NCBI GenBank assembly: GCA_964468655.1
Contig: CAYXUG010000018.1
Coordinates: forward strand, 1-34,041
Reading direction: 5' to 3'
Source of the DNA: CAYXUG01 sp964468655
Lineage (GTDB): Bacteria; Fidelibacterota; Marinisomatia; Marinisomatales; CAYXUG01
DNA: 34,041 nucleotides
Part shown: one piece after another, positions 23,685 through 32,109 of the stretch
Layout: the number at the start of each line of letters is the position of its first letter
Numbering within the stretch: position 1 is the stretch's first letter
Made by a program: the position numbers and the translations under genes
The notes under the pieces: model-generated
The model's input: the letters and a program-made list of their open reading frames with translations, nothing else
What the model was told of the DNA's origin: nothing
The model's database searches: none

Positions 23685-25019
23685 TTAAAATCTCCTTCTG
23701 CCTTTAATTTTACCCCGCTTCAGGAAACCATCATAATGCCGCATCAATAGATGTGATTCGATCTGCTGCAAAGTATCCAGTGCCACACCAACAATAATCA
23801 AAAGACTGGTACCTCCAAAAAATGAGGCAAGGTCATACGGCAAATCCATTGCATTCATCAGAACGAAGGGGAACACAGCGATTAAAGCTAGAAAAATAGA
23901 CCCGGGAAGGGTAACTCTTGTTAATATATTCTCTATAAATTCAGATGTTTTCTTCCCCGGACGGACTCCTGGGATAAATCCACCATACTTTTTCATATTA
24001 TCAGCTACTTCAACAGGATTAAACGCTATGGCTGTATAGAAATAAGTGAAAAAGATGATCATAAGTCCAAAGAATGTCCAATAAAACCAATGGTCAAATG
24101 AAAATACTCTTAATACTCCCTGCATAAATTCACTATCGCTGAAAAATGTTGCAACTGTACTAGGCAAAAACATAATTGATTGCGCAAAAATGATAGGCAT
24201 TACACCTGCTGTATTCACTCTCATTGGAATGTGAGTTGACTGGCCTCCGTAAACTTTTCGCCCCACAACTCTTTTAGCATATTGAACCGGTATTTTTCTT
24301 GTCCCCTGAGTCAGTAACACCACAAACCCTACAATCAAACACATTATCATTATCAATACAACTTCAGTGAGAATTCCACGGACATCTTCTCTGACCAATG
24401 ATACTTCACTGATAACCACATTAGGCATTCTGGCGATGATACCAATCATAATAATCAATGATATCCCATTTCCGATTCCTCTTTCTGAAATCTGCTCCCC
24501 TAACCACATGATGAAAATGGTTCCTGTAACAAGGGTTATCACAGTCGTAATACGAAATCCTAATCCTGGGTCAGGTATGACACTTAAAACACCCCCGCCA
24601 ACGTTTGTCATATTTTCGAGAAAGAATGCAACACCGATTGCCTGAAGAGATGAAATCAATACAGTGCCATATCGAGTCAGTTGGGTGATTTTCTTTCTAC
24701 CCTCTTCCCCCTCTTTCTGCAGTCTCTGGAAATAGGGGACAACTACACCCATAAGCTGAATTATAATAGAAGCAGATATATAAGGCATAATTCCCAATGC
24801 AAAGAGGGTCGCTTTCTGAAAAGCACCTCCCGTAAACATATCATAAAGTCCAAAAAGTGTATTTTGTAAATTTTGGACTGCGGTACCAAGCGCTTCACTA
24901 TCTACCCCCGGAATTGGGATATGAGCGCCAATTCTCACTACCACAAGAATCGCAATAGTAAATAGAATCCGCTTTTTCAGCTCGGGAATAGTAAAGACAT
25001 TTTTGAATTTTTCAATCAT
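23685..25019 (-). CDS. secY: protein translocase subunit SecY
   Basis: SecY is the channel of the Sec translocon in the inner membrane. The 444-residue protein has the ten-helix pattern. It shows HIPIPGVD near the N-terminus, MFTGGAFQKATLFALGIMPYISASII for the plug and second helix region (residues about 60-85), SERGIGNGISLIIM, GVMPIIFAQS and NMKKYGGFIPGVRPGKKT in the cytosolic loops that receive SecA and ribosomes. Its ATG overlaps the rplO stop by 4 bases. SecE and SecG are not in the window. Confidence 0.98.
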   Translation of the reverse strand: MIEKFKNVFTIPELKKRILFTIAILVVVRIGAHIPIPGVDSEALGTAVQNLQNTLFGLYDMFTGGAFQKATLFALGIMPYISASIIIQLMGVVVPYFQRLQKEGEEGRKKITQLTRYGTVLISSLQAIGVAFFLENMTNVGGGVLSVIPDPGLGFRITTVITLVTGTIFIMWLGEQISERGIGNGISLIIMIGIIARMPNVVISEVSLVREDVRGILTEVVLIMIMCLIVGFVVLLTQGTRKIPVQYAKRVVGRKVYGGQSTHIPMRVNTAGVMPIIFAQSIMFLPSTVATFFSDSEFMQGVLRVFSFDHWFYWTFFGLMIIFFTYFYTAIAFNPVEVADNMKKYGGFIPGVRPGKKTSEFIENILTRVTLPGSIFLALIAVFPFVLMNAMDLPYDLASFFGGTSLLIIVGVALDTLQQIESHLLMRHYDGFLKRGKIKGRRRF

Positions 25020-25456
25020 GTTTTAATTGCCTTACCGCCTGCTTTTTCAATTTTTTCAATTGCTGATTTACTGAATGAATTGGCAAAAATGCTCATGGCT
25101 GCTTTTACATCTCCATTTCCAAGAACTTTTACTTGAATAGTGTCAGATTTTATCAATCCATTTTCTTTCATTGCATTAATATCAATTTCCTTGATGTTCA
25201 GCGCAGAAAGACTATCTAGATTAACAATTTGGACTATATTTTTAAAACGGTGATTAGTAAATCCACGTTTCGGAATTCTTCTCTGTAGGGGCATCTGTCC
25301 GCCTTCAAACCAGGTTCTGCGCTTACTGCCTGAACGTGAATGATATCCATTCATCCCTCTACCTGCTGTACTGCCGGTACCTGAGCCTTCACCTCGACCC
25401 ACCCGTTTTCTTGAGTGTTTCATTCCTTCGGGTGACTTTAATGAACTTAATTTCAT
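25016..25456 (-). CDS. rplO: 50S ribosomal protein L15
   Basis: L15 is a late-assembling 50S protein. The 146-residue sequence has the glycine- and arginine-rich N-terminal extension RVGRGEGSGTGSTAGRGMNG and QMPLQRRIPKRGFTN, which thread through 23S rRNA. The ATG shares one base with the rpmD stop (TAATG). Confidence 0.97.
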   Translation of the reverse strand: MKLSSLKSPEGMKHSRKRVGRGEGSGTGSTAGRGMNGYHSRSGSKRRTWFEGGQMPLQRRIPKRGFTNHRFKNIVQIVNLDSLSALNIKEIDINAMKENGLIKSDTIQVKVLGNGDVKAAMSIFANSFSKSAIEKIEKAGGKAIKT

Positions 25457-25650
25457 TATACTTCTTCCACTTCAACTAAAAAACTGACTTTTGAAATCAT
25501 ACCCCTAATAATGGGTGAATCCGCATGTACCACAGATTGATGCATTCGGCGAAACCCAAGAGCCCTCATTGTTCTTTTTGCTTTTTCTCTGTGCCCAATA
25601 ATACTTCTAATCTGGGTAACCTTTAATTTTTTTTCTTTGGATTTTACCAT
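25456..25650 (-). CDS. rpmD: 50S ribosomal protein L30
   Basis: The 64-residue protein is L30. It shows KVTQIRSIIGHREKAKRTMRALGFRR followed by VVHADSPIIRGMISKVSFLVEVEE, here split for reading. Length is typical of bacteria that have the short L30. It lies one base after rpsE and shares one base with rplO. Confidence 0.95.
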   Translation of the reverse strand: MVKSKEKKLKVTQIRSIIGHREKAKRTMRALGFRRMHQSVVHADSPIIRGMISKVSFLVEVEEV

Positions 25651-25651
25651 C

Positions 25652-26149
25652 TTAATTGAACACCTTTTTAAGTGTTATACCACGTTTGTTTGCAATAGAA
25701 ACTGGATCTCTTAAAGCCAACAAACCTGATTCCGCAGCCCGTACAACATTGTTTGGGTTTGAGGATCCATATCTTTTTGTAAGTATATCCGTAATGCCTG
25801 CTTGTTCAATCAATGCTCTTACGGCACTTCCTGCAATGATTCCAGTTCCGGGCGCAGCTGGTTTTAACATCACTCTGTTTGAGCCAAATTTCCCAACCAC
25901 TTTGTGCGGAATCGTTCCGTTTATAATAGGAACTCTAAATATATTTTTCTTTGCATTTTCCTTTGCTTTAGAAATAGATGCAATTACTTCTTGTGCTTTT
26001 CCAAGTCCTAAGCCAACGTGACCTTTGCCGTCGCCCACCACAACAAGTGCGCTGAATCTAAACCGCCTTCCGCCTGCAACTACTTTCGCAACCCTGTTAA
26101 TTCTAACTACTGTCTCTTCCTGTAAATCAAGTTCTGTTGGATCTATCAT
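25652..26149 (-). CDS. rpsE: 30S ribosomal protein S5
   Basis: S5 shapes the mRNA entry channel and affects decoding accuracy. The 165-residue protein has the N-terminal double-stranded RNA-binding-like fold with RFSALVVVGDGKGHVGLG and the C-terminal fold with PGTGIIAGSAVRALIEQAG and DILTKRYGSSNPNNVVRA. The ATG shares one base with the rplR stop (TAATG). Confidence 0.98.
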   Translation of the reverse strand: MIDPTELDLQEETVVRINRVAKVVAGGRRFRFSALVVVGDGKGHVGLGLGKAQEVIASISKAKENAKKNIFRVPIINGTIPHKVVGKFGSNRVMLKPAAPGTGIIAGSAVRALIEQAGITDILTKRYGSSNPNNVVRAAESGLLALRDPVSIANKRGITLKKVFN

Positions 26150-26523
26150 TAAAACTGCAAACCTCCTTCTCGAGCACCTTCCGCCACGGCTTTCACACGT
26201 CCGTGATAAAGGTACCCATTCCTGTCAAAGTAAACTTTTTCGATCTTCGCTTTTTTTGCACGCTTGGCCAATTCAAGTCCTACGATTGTACTTTTTTCAA
26301 TTTTTGATTTCGCTTTTTTTAGTTCATTTTCCAATGCTGGCTCTATCGATGAAACCGACACCAATGTTGTGCCATTTGGATCATCTACAATCTGAGCATA
26401 AATGTGTTGTAAACTTCTGTAAATTACCAGTCTCTTCCTCGAAGGATCATAGTAATTCATGGTTTTACTTCTTTTTCTTCGACGTTCTCTTCTTTTATTT
26501 TTTTCAACAAATCTTGTATTCAC
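26149..26523 (-). CDS. rplR: 50S ribosomal protein L18
   Basis: L18 binds 5S rRNA together with L5 and L25. The 124-residue protein shows a basic N-terminus rich in Arg and Lys, RLVIYRSLQHIYAQIVDD and the conserved end YFDRNGYLYHGRVKAVAEG. The start is a GTG at 26523 with CGGAG 6-7 bases upstream, inside the end of rplF. It is followed by rpsE. Confidence 0.97.
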   Translation of the reverse strand: MNTRFVEKNKRRERRRKRSKTMNYYDPSRKRLVIYRSLQHIYAQIVDDPNGTTLVSVSSIEPALENELKKAKSKIEKSTIVGLELAKRAKKAKIEKVYFDRNGYLYHGRVKAVAEGAREGGLQF

Positions 26524-26524
26524 G

Positions 26525-27061
26525 TTATTCTCCGATTGTCTTTCCTTTTTTAATCTTCACATATTCGCCTTTATATCTGAGTCCTTTTCCTTTGTAAGGT
26601 TCAGGCTTGCGGAAAGATCTTATTTTTGCTGCTACCTGACCTACCAGCTGTTTATCAATTCCAGAAACATTGATCGAATTCTTTGTCGCTTTAATTGCAA
26701 TCCCTTCCGGTGGTGTAAAATAAATATCATGAGAATAACCTAAAACCAATTTGAGCATTTTCCCCTGCAAATTGGCTGAATAACCAACACCTATAATTTC
26801 AAGTTCCTTTTCATACCCATCACTAACCCCAATTACCATATTTGCCAGAATTGCTCGGGAAGTCCCATGAAGTGCCATTTGCTCGTTTCCATCTGAAGAC
26901 CGTTCCACAATCAATTCGTTTTTTTCTTTCTTCACGGTTATATCAGGGTGAAGTTGAAAATCCAGCGAACCTTTATTTCCCTTCATTATTACAAGTTGAT
27001 CGTTCAAAACAACATTGACTGAATCAGGAACTGGGACGGGTTGTTTTCCTATTCTTGACAT
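26525..27061 (-). CDS. rplF: 50S ribosomal protein L6
   Basis: L6 lies near the GTPase centre and the sarcin-ricin loop. The 178-residue protein starts MSRIGKQPVPVPD and has the two repeated domains of the family, with the conserved C-terminal KPEPYKGKGLRYKGEYV. It follows rpsH by 3 bases. Confidence 0.98.
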   Translation of the reverse strand: MSRIGKQPVPVPDSVNVVLNDQLVIMKGNKGSLDFQLHPDITVKKEKNELIVERSSDGNEQMALHGTSRAILANMVIGVSDGYEKELEIIGVGYSANLQGKMLKLVLGYSHDIYFTPPEGIAIKATKNSINVSGIDKQLVGQVAAKIRSFRKPEPYKGKGLRYKGEYVKIKKGKTIGE

Positions 27062-27064
27062 ATC

Positions 27065-27463
27065 CTACCAAACATTACAGAGGATTTCTCCCCCTATATT
27101 TAACTTCCTGGCAACTTTATCTGAAATAACACCTTTTGATGTTGTTAATATTGCAACCCCAAGTCCGTCAAGCACTTTCGGAATTTCATCTGCTTTTGCA
27201 TAAACTCGTCTGCCGGGTTTACTCACTCTTGAAATGTAACTTACCACAGGATTATCATTATGATCATATTTCAGAAAAACTTTTACTTTACTCTGTACCG
27301 GCTGGGTAATAATAATAAAATCCTTGATAAAATGTTCTTCTTTCAAGACGTAAAGAATTCGTTTGACTAAAATAGATTCAGGGACTTCCAAAAAGCGGTG
27401 TTTCACTTCCTGGGCATTCCTGATTCTAGTTAATAAATCTGCAACTGGGTCAGTCATTGTCAT
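27065..27463 (-). CDS. rpsH: 30S ribosomal protein S8
   Basis: S8 binds helix 21 of 16S rRNA and often regulates its own operon. The 132-residue protein has the family start DPVADLLTRIRNAQ and end GVISDKVARKLNIGGEILC. An AGGAG ribosome binding site is 9 bases before the ATG at 27463; the next ATG two codons later is possible. I did not find a clear S8-type regulatory hairpin in the neighbourhood. Confidence 0.98.
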   Translation of the reverse strand: MTMTDPVADLLTRIRNAQEVKHRFLEVPESILVKRILYVLKEEHFIKDFIIITQPVQSKVKVFLKYDHNDNPVVSYISRVSKPGRRVYAKADEIPKVLDGLGVAILTTSKGVISDKVARKLNIGGEILCNVW

Positions 27464-27479
27464 TAATTTTAGCTCCTTG

Positions 27480-27665
27480 TTACCAACTTGCTTTCGTTAC
27501 TCCAGGGATTTCGCCTTTTAATGCCATTTCTCTGAAGCACAATCTGCAAAGCCCGAATTTTCTCATATAACTTCTTGGTCTGCCGCACTTAGAACATCTA
27601 AAATATTTCCTTGTACTGAATTGCGGCTTTCTCTGTGATTTTACGATAAGTGATTTTTTAGCCAT
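27480..27665 (-). CDS. rpsN: 30S ribosomal protein S14 type Z
   Basis: This short S14 carries a zinc site formed by Cys24, Cys27, Cys40 and Cys43 (CSKCG and CRLCF). The 61-residue form is produced from the ATG at 27665, which gives MAKKSLIVKSQRKP; the longer frame from 27731 would add 22 unrelated residues that lie over the end of rplE. AAGGAG lies upstream at 27681-27686 at a longer than usual distance of 15 bases. Confidence 0.96.
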   Translation of the reverse strand: MAKKSLIVKSQRKPQFSTRKYFRCSKCGRPRSYMRKFGLCRLCFREMALKGEIPGVTKASW

Positions 27666-27672
27666 TTGCTGT

Positions 27673-28380
27673 TTAATCCACTCCTTCAAGTTTTCTGTCA
27701 AATGCATTTTCCCGCTTGAATGGAAATCCAAGCGCTTTCAACAGTTGATAACATTCTACATCCGTTATTGCTGTTGTTATAATGGATATATTTAATCCTT
27801 TGATTTTATCAATCTTGTCATAATCAATTTCTGGAAAAATAATCTGTTCGTTTATGCCAAAATTATAATTGCCTTTTCCATCAAAAGATTTTACAGACAA
27901 ACCATTGAAATCTCTTACTCTTGGTAATGCAATGGAAATTAACCTTTCAAAAAATTCATACATTTTTAAACCACGAAGTGTGACTCTGCAACCTACCGGA
28001 TCTCCAACCCGTATCTTATAATTTGATATTGCTTTCCTGGCATGAGTTGTGACAGCTTTCTGTCCGGTGATAGTAGCTAAATCTTCAAGACTTCTTTCGA
28101 GACCTGGTTTATCATCCTTAGCATTACCAAGCCCAATATTGAGTGAAATCTTTTCTAATCTTGGTACTTCCAGATTATTCTTATAATTATTCAGATTCTT
28201 CATATCTTTAACAACAACATCTCTATAATGCTTAAGAAGCCCAGGAATAAAACCGTTCGTACTCTTTTTTGCCGCTGTTTTCTTAGGTTCACTCTTCTTA
28301 GGAGATACCTTTGTTTTTTTCACAGCTTTTGCTTCTGTTTTCTTTTTTGGACTTGATTTCTTTTTTTCTTTTTCTACCAC
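27673..28380 (-). CDS. rplE: 50S ribosomal protein L5 with lysine-rich N-terminal extension
   Basis: L5 binds 5S rRNA and contacts P-site tRNA. The core from about residue 45 onward is normal, with VPRLEKISLNIGLGNA, SNYKIRVGDPVGCRVTLRG and NFGINEQIIFPEIDYDKID. The 235-residue protein is about 45-55 residues longer than typical because of a leading segment with 17 lysines in its first 39 residues and several S-P-K-K-type repeats, like a histone tail. The start is a GTG with AGGA 8 bases upstream. No internal start lies between the extension and the core, so the extension appears to be real. The C-terminus overlaps nothing beyond the non-coding approach to rpsN. Confidence 0.95.
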   Translation of the reverse strand: MVEKEKKKSSPKKKTEAKAVKKTKVSPKKSEPKKTAAKKSTNGFIPGLLKHYRDVVVKDMKNLNNYKNNLEVPRLEKISLNIGLGNAKDDKPGLERSLEDLATITGQKAVTTHARKAISNYKIRVGDPVGCRVTLRGLKMYEFFERLISIALPRVRDFNGLSVKSFDGKGNYNFGINEQIIFPEIDYDKIDKIKGLNISIITTAITDVECYQLLKALGFPFKRENAFDRKLEGVD

Positions 28381-28393
28381 TTTTTATTCCTAT

Positions 28394-28702
28394 TTATGAA
28401 TCAATATCTTCTCCAGAATTTTTAGCAACTCTGACTTTCCGGCCGCTGTCGAGTACCCTGTAACCAACACGTGTCGTCTTACCAGAAACAAAATACATAA
28501 CATTTGAAACATGTATAGATGCTTCCTTTTCCACAATACCGCCTTGCGGATTTTGCTGAGTTGGTCTGGAGTGTCTTTTGACAAAATTAACACCTTCGAC
28601 GATTACACGGTTATTCCCAGGAAAAACTTTTAAGATTTTCCCGGATTTTCCTCTGTATTCACCTTTTATAACTTTCACACTATCTCCAATTTTTATGTGC
28701 AT
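28394..28702 (-). CDS. rplX: 50S ribosomal protein L24
   Basis: L24 is an assembly initiator of the large subunit. The 102-residue protein starts with the KOW motif region, IGDSVKVIKGEYRGKSGKIL, and continues with VEGVNFVKRHSRPTQQNPQG. It follows rplN by 2 bases. Confidence 0.97.
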   Translation of the reverse strand: MHIKIGDSVKVIKGEYRGKSGKILKVFPGNNRVIVEGVNFVKRHSRPTQQNPQGGIVEKEASIHVSNVMYFVSGKTTRVGYRVLDSGRKVRVAKNSGEDIDS

Positions 28703-28704
28703 AT

Positions 28705-29073
28705 TTATATTACCTCAGGTGCCATTGAAATAATTTTCATAAATCCTTTTTCTCGCAATTCTCTTCCTACAGGTCCAAAGATTCTTGTACCTATGGGCTC
28801 ATCTGTACTGCTCAATAAAACAGTTGCATTGTCATCAAACCTGACATAAGAACCATCATTTCTTTTAATTTCTTTTCGGGTTCTCACAACGACAGCTCGA
28901 GATTTTTCACCTTTTTTAACCATACCATGTGGCAATGCCTGCTTTACGGTTACAAGAATTACATCACCAACTCTTGCGTATCTCCTTCTTGAGCCACCGA
29001 GTACTTTAAAGCAGAGCACTTCTTTTGCTCCCGTATTGTCTGCAACTTTCAACCTTGTCTCTGACTGAATCAT
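28705..29073 (-). CDS. rplN: 50S ribosomal protein L14
   Basis: L14 lies at the subunit interface. The 122-residue protein has the family start MIQSETRLKVADNTGAKEV and PIGTRIFGPVGRELREKGF near the end. It follows rpsQ after 32 bases. Confidence 0.98.
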   Translation of the reverse strand: MIQSETRLKVADNTGAKEVLCFKVLGGSRRRYARVGDVILVTVKQALPHGMVKKGEKSRAVVVRTRKEIKRNDGSYVRFDDNATVLLSSTDEPIGTRIFGPVGRELREKGFMKIISMAPEVI

Positions 29074-29105
29074 TATTATTCTCTGATTTAATACTTAAAA
29101 TTGCT

Positions 29106-29369
29106 TTACTCTTGACTATCCTTACTTACAACTTCTGAAACACGCCAACGCTTTTTTTTGCTTAGGGCTCTGCTGGCTTTGATTCTTACTTTATCATTCA
29201 CTTGACAGCTATTGTTTTCATCATGTGCAAAAAACTTTTTCTTTATTTTGATATACTTTTTATAGACCGGATGTTTGACCCTTCGGGACACTTCCACAAC
29301 AACAGTTTTATCCATAGCATTACTAACAACGACTCCATTCAAAACTTGCCTATATCTATTTTCATTCAT
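29106..29369 (-). CDS. rpsQ: 30S ribosomal protein S17
   Basis: S17 is an early-assembling OB-fold protein of the 30S body. The core reads LNGVVVSNAMDKTVVVEVSR, then HPVYKKYIKIKKKFFAHDE and RIKASRALSKKKRWRV. I prefer the ATG at 29369, giving 87 residues. The frame also allows a TTG at 29375 that makes an ATGA-like 4-base overlap with rpmC. Neither start has a strong ribosome binding site, so translation is probably coupled to rpmC. Confidence 0.95.
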   Translation of the reverse strand: MNENRYRQVLNGVVVSNAMDKTVVVEVSRRVKHPVYKKYIKIKKKFFAHDENNSCQVNDKVRIKASRALSKKKRWRVSEVVSKDSQE

Positions 29370-29371
29370 AA

Positions 29372-29587
29372 TCAATTCACTTCATTTGATATTCTAATAT
29401 TTAGTTCGTACTCGCGTAAAATCGTTCTAATCTGAGCTATTTCTCTTTTTAAATCTCTAATCCGCAATGGGTTTTCTAACTGCTGAAGGGCTTTTTGAAA
29501 CCTGAGATTCTCTAACTCCTCCATATTATCGATTAGTCTGCTTTTCAGTTCTTCAAGAGTCAATTCATTTAATTCAGACGATTTCAT
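29372..29587 (-). CDS. rpmC: 50S ribosomal protein L29
   Basis: L29 lies beside the exit tunnel and takes part in the docking site for signal recognition particle and trigger factor. The 71-residue helical hairpin shows the core LTLEELKSRLIDNMEELENL and RIRDLKREIAQIRTILRE. It sits between rplP and rpsQ, as is usual. Confidence 0.96.
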   Translation of the reverse strand: MKSSELNELTLEELKSRLIDNMEELENLRFQKALQQLENPLRIRDLKREIAQIRTILREYELNIRISNEVN

Positions 29588-29610
29588 GTTCTTTTCCTTA
29601 TCAACAATGC

Positions 29611-30027
29611 TTAGTGAGATTCTCTTCGTTCCACTATTTTTGTTTTAACAGGCAGTTTGTAACCTGCCAATTTAAATGCTTCTGCAGCAAGTTCCCTGTC
29701 TACTCCTTCGACTTCAAAGAGGATCCGTCCCGGTCTGACCACAGCTACCCAATGATCAGGTGCACCTTTACCTTTACCCATTCTAACTTCAGCAGGTTTT
29801 TTTGTCATGGACTTATCAGGGAAAATCCGTATCCACATTCTGCCTGTTTTCCTGATTTTACGAATGATTGTTATACGGGCAGATTCAATTTGTCTTGCCG
29901 TAATCCAACCACCTTCAATGGATTTCAGGCCAAAACTGCCAAATGCAACATGTGAACCCCGTGATGCTATTCCAGTGGGATAAACACGGTGCGGTTTTCT
30001 CCATTTTACTTTTTTCGGCTCTAACAT
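29611..30027 (-). CDS. rplP: 50S ribosomal protein L16
   Basis: L16 organises the A-site tRNA pocket of the large subunit. The 138-residue protein has GIASRGSHVAFGSFGLKS, RKTGRMWIRIFPDKSMTKKP and RMGKGKGAPDHWVAVV, all conserved. Its ATG shares one base with the rpsC stop (TGATG). Confidence 0.98.
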   Translation of the reverse strand: MLEPKKVKWRKPHRVYPTGIASRGSHVAFGSFGLKSIEGGWITARQIESARITIIRKIRKTGRMWIRIFPDKSMTKKPAEVRMGKGKGAPDHWVAVVRPGRILFEVEGVDRELAAEAFKLAGYKLPVKTKIVERRESH

Positions 30028-30656
30028 CAGGTGGCTATCTCTCCATTATAAATCCATACTTTAATTCCGATGACACCATACGTTGTAAACGCTTCGGTGA
30101 TTGCAAAATCAATATCAGAACGCAATGTCTGCAGAGGTACTTTACCTTCATGGAAATTTTCATTTCTAGCAATTTCAGCACCGCCAAGTCTTCCTGCTAC
30201 TCTAATACGAATACCTTCCGCACCCATTCTCATGGTTGATTGAATCGCTTTCTTGACAGCTCTGCGATATGCAATTTTCTTAATAAGCTGGTGAGCAATA
30301 TTCTCACCGACAAGTTTCGCGTCAAGTTCAGGTCTTTTTATTTCAGAAACATTCACCTTAACCTCGCCACCTGTTAGACTTTTTATTTCCTCTTTCAGGC
30401 GGTCCACTTCATCTCCTCCTTTTCCAATAACAATCCCCGGACGAGATGTATGGAGTGTTACTGTTATTTTTTTCTCTGTTCGGTTGATTTCAACCTTTGA
30501 AATTCCAGCATTAGGCAACCGTTTTGCAATATACCGCCTAAGGGTAAAATCCATGGATATAAAATTCGGAAAATTCTTATGATTTGCAAACCAAACAGAA
30601 GACCACGGTTTGTTTATTCCCAATCTAAAGCCAGTCGGATGTGTTTTCTGTCCCAA
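30027..30656 (-). CDS. rpsC: 30S ribosomal protein S3
   Basis: S3 lines the mRNA entry site and has helicase-related residues. The 209-residue protein has the start GQKTHPTGFRLGINKPW, a KH domain with VIGKGGDEV and the C-terminal domain with GAEGIRIRVAGRLGGAEIAR. The start is a rare TTG at 30656 with AAGGAG about 10 bases upstream, inside the end of rplV. Confidence 0.97.
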   Translation of the reverse strand: MGQKTHPTGFRLGINKPWSSVWFANHKNFPNFISMDFTLRRYIAKRLPNAGISKVEINRTEKKITVTLHTSRPGIVIGKGGDEVDRLKEEIKSLTGGEVKVNVSEIKRPELDAKLVGENIAHQLIKKIAYRRAVKKAIQSTMRMGAEGIRIRVAGRLGGAEIARNENFHEGKVPLQTLRSDIDFAITEAFTTYGVIGIKVWIYNGEIAT

Positions 30657-30657
30657 A

Positions 30658-31008
30658 CTACTTCGTCTCCTTTGAAGATAATATAATGGTTAAATGACTT
30701 GTTCTGCGTCTAATCCTTGACACACGCCCCATTGAAGCTGCACGGAACCGTCTCATCATGGGTCCTCCGTCAACATAAGCCTCTTTGATGAACAAATTTT
30801 CCGGATCAACATTTTTTCCTTCCTCAGATTGAAGAAAATTGGATGCAGCGGAACGTACCGTATTTTCAATAACATTCGCAGCTTTGGGTTCAGAGAAATG
30901 CAGAAAATTCAGCGCCTTTTCAACATTCATCCCCCTGACGAGATCCAGCGTTTTTCGAATCTTTCGAGCAGATTGTCTAACATATTTTGTCCTAGCGACT
31001 GCTTCCAT
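30658..31008 (-). CDS. rplV: 50S ribosomal protein L22
   Basis: L22 reaches into the exit tunnel with a long hairpin. The 116-residue protein shows VRQSARKIRKTLDLVRGM and the hairpin AYVDGGPMMRRFRAASMGR. Its ATG shares one base with the rpsS stop (TAATG). Confidence 0.98.
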   Translation of the reverse strand: MEAVARTKYVRQSARKIRKTLDLVRGMNVEKALNFLHFSEPKAANVIENTVRSAASNFLQSEEGKNVDPENLFIKEAYVDGGPMMRRFRAASMGRVSRIRRRTSHLTIILSSKETK

Positions 31009-31280
31009 TATTTCCTCTTCCTGTCCCCTGAATGTATTCTAAATGTTCTTGTTGGTGCAAACTCTCCCAGAGTATGTCCTACCATATTTTCTGAAATAAA
31101 AACAGGGATAAACTGCTTACCATTATGAACTGCCAACGTAAATCCGACAAATTCAGGCATAATTGTACTTCTCCTTGACCAAGTCTTAATGACCTTTTTC
31201 GATTTAGTCTTTGCTAACTGCTCGACTTTTTTTAACAGTTTTTCATCAACAAAAGGCCCTTTTTTGACAGACCGGCTCAT
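31008..31280 (-). CDS. rpsS: 30S ribosomal protein S19
   Basis: S19 forms a complex with S13 in the 30S head. The 90-residue protein shows MSRSVKKGPFVDEKLLKKVE, TWSRRSTIMPEFVGFTLAVH and LGEFAPTRTFRIHSG. Its ATG shares one base with the rplB stop (TAATG). Confidence 0.98.
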   Translation of the reverse strand: MSRSVKKGPFVDEKLLKKVEQLAKTKSKKVIKTWSRRSTIMPEFVGFTLAVHNGKQFIPVFISENMVGHTLGEFAPTRTFRIHSGDRKRK

Positions 31281-32107
31281 TATTTATTTCTCCTTTTAAC
31301 TATATACATATCAGATTTTTTATTTTTCTTCCGGGTCTTATAACCTTTTGTCGGTTTTCCCCATGGAGTTACAGGATGTCTTCCGCCGGAAGATTTACCT
31401 TCGCCCCCTCCCATTGGGTGATCCACAGGATTCATGGCAACACCTCTTACTTTAGGTCTTCTTCCGAGCCAGCGGCTTCTGCCAGCTTTACCAAGTTTAA
31501 TGGACTCATGGCTTTTGTTGCCAACTTCCCCAATTGTAGCTTTACAGTTTTCATCTACCATTCTTACTTCGCCAGAAGGAAGTTTCAAACTCACCATATG
31601 ATCATCTTTTGCCATAATCTGAGCACCGGTACCGGCACTTCTTACAATCTGTCCACCTTTACCAGCAGTCAATTCAATATTATGTACCATCAAACCTGAA
31701 GGAATTTTTTTCAACGGCAGTGCATTCCCAACATTAAGGGGTACCGTTTCCCCGGAATGAACCGTATCATTTACCTTTAGTCCATAAGGTGATATAATAT
31801 ATCTTTTTTCTCCGTCTGCGTATTGCAATAAAGCAATTCGCGATGACCGATTGGGATCGTATTCAATTGAAATAACTTTAGCGGGAATATTATCTTTTCC
31901 TCTCTTAAAATCAATTACCCGATATTTTCTCTTATGCCCACCACCCCTGCGTCGCATAGTTATTCTACCAAGATTGTTTCTACCTCCTTTTTTCTTGAGA
32001 GGTTGTAATAGACTCTTCTCAGGTGTTGATCGTGTAATCTCTTCAAAGGTAGAAACAGTCTTATGTCTCTGCCCAGGAGTAACAGGTTTTAGTGTTTTTA
32101 CCGGCAT
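31280..32107 (-). CDS. rplB: 50S ribosomal protein L2
   Basis: L2 lies by the peptidyl transferase centre and is needed for subunit joining. The 275-residue protein shows GRITMRRRGGGHKRKYRVID, the catalytic-centre-near stretch RGVAMNPVDHPMGGGEG with the conserved histidine and the end GGRHPVTPWGKPTKGYKTR. It follows rplW by 2 bases. Confidence 0.98.
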   Translation of the reverse strand: MPVKTLKPVTPGQRHKTVSTFEEITRSTPEKSLLQPLKKKGGRNNLGRITMRRRGGGHKRKYRVIDFKRGKDNIPAKVISIEYDPNRSSRIALLQYADGEKRYIISPYGLKVNDTVHSGETVPLNVGNALPLKKIPSGLMVHNIELTAGKGGQIVRSAGTGAQIMAKDDHMVSLKLPSGEVRMVDENCKATIGEVGNKSHESIKLGKAGRSRWLGRRPKVRGVAMNPVDHPMGGGEGKSSGGRHPVTPWGKPTKGYKTRKKNKKSDMYIVKRRNK

Positions 32108-32109
32108 AA

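Noticed and set aside
26025..26597. 190-codon plus-strand frame opposite rpsE, rplR and rplF
   Set aside because: It lies across three certain ribosomal protein genes in the antisense direction and its composition is that of a shadow frame.
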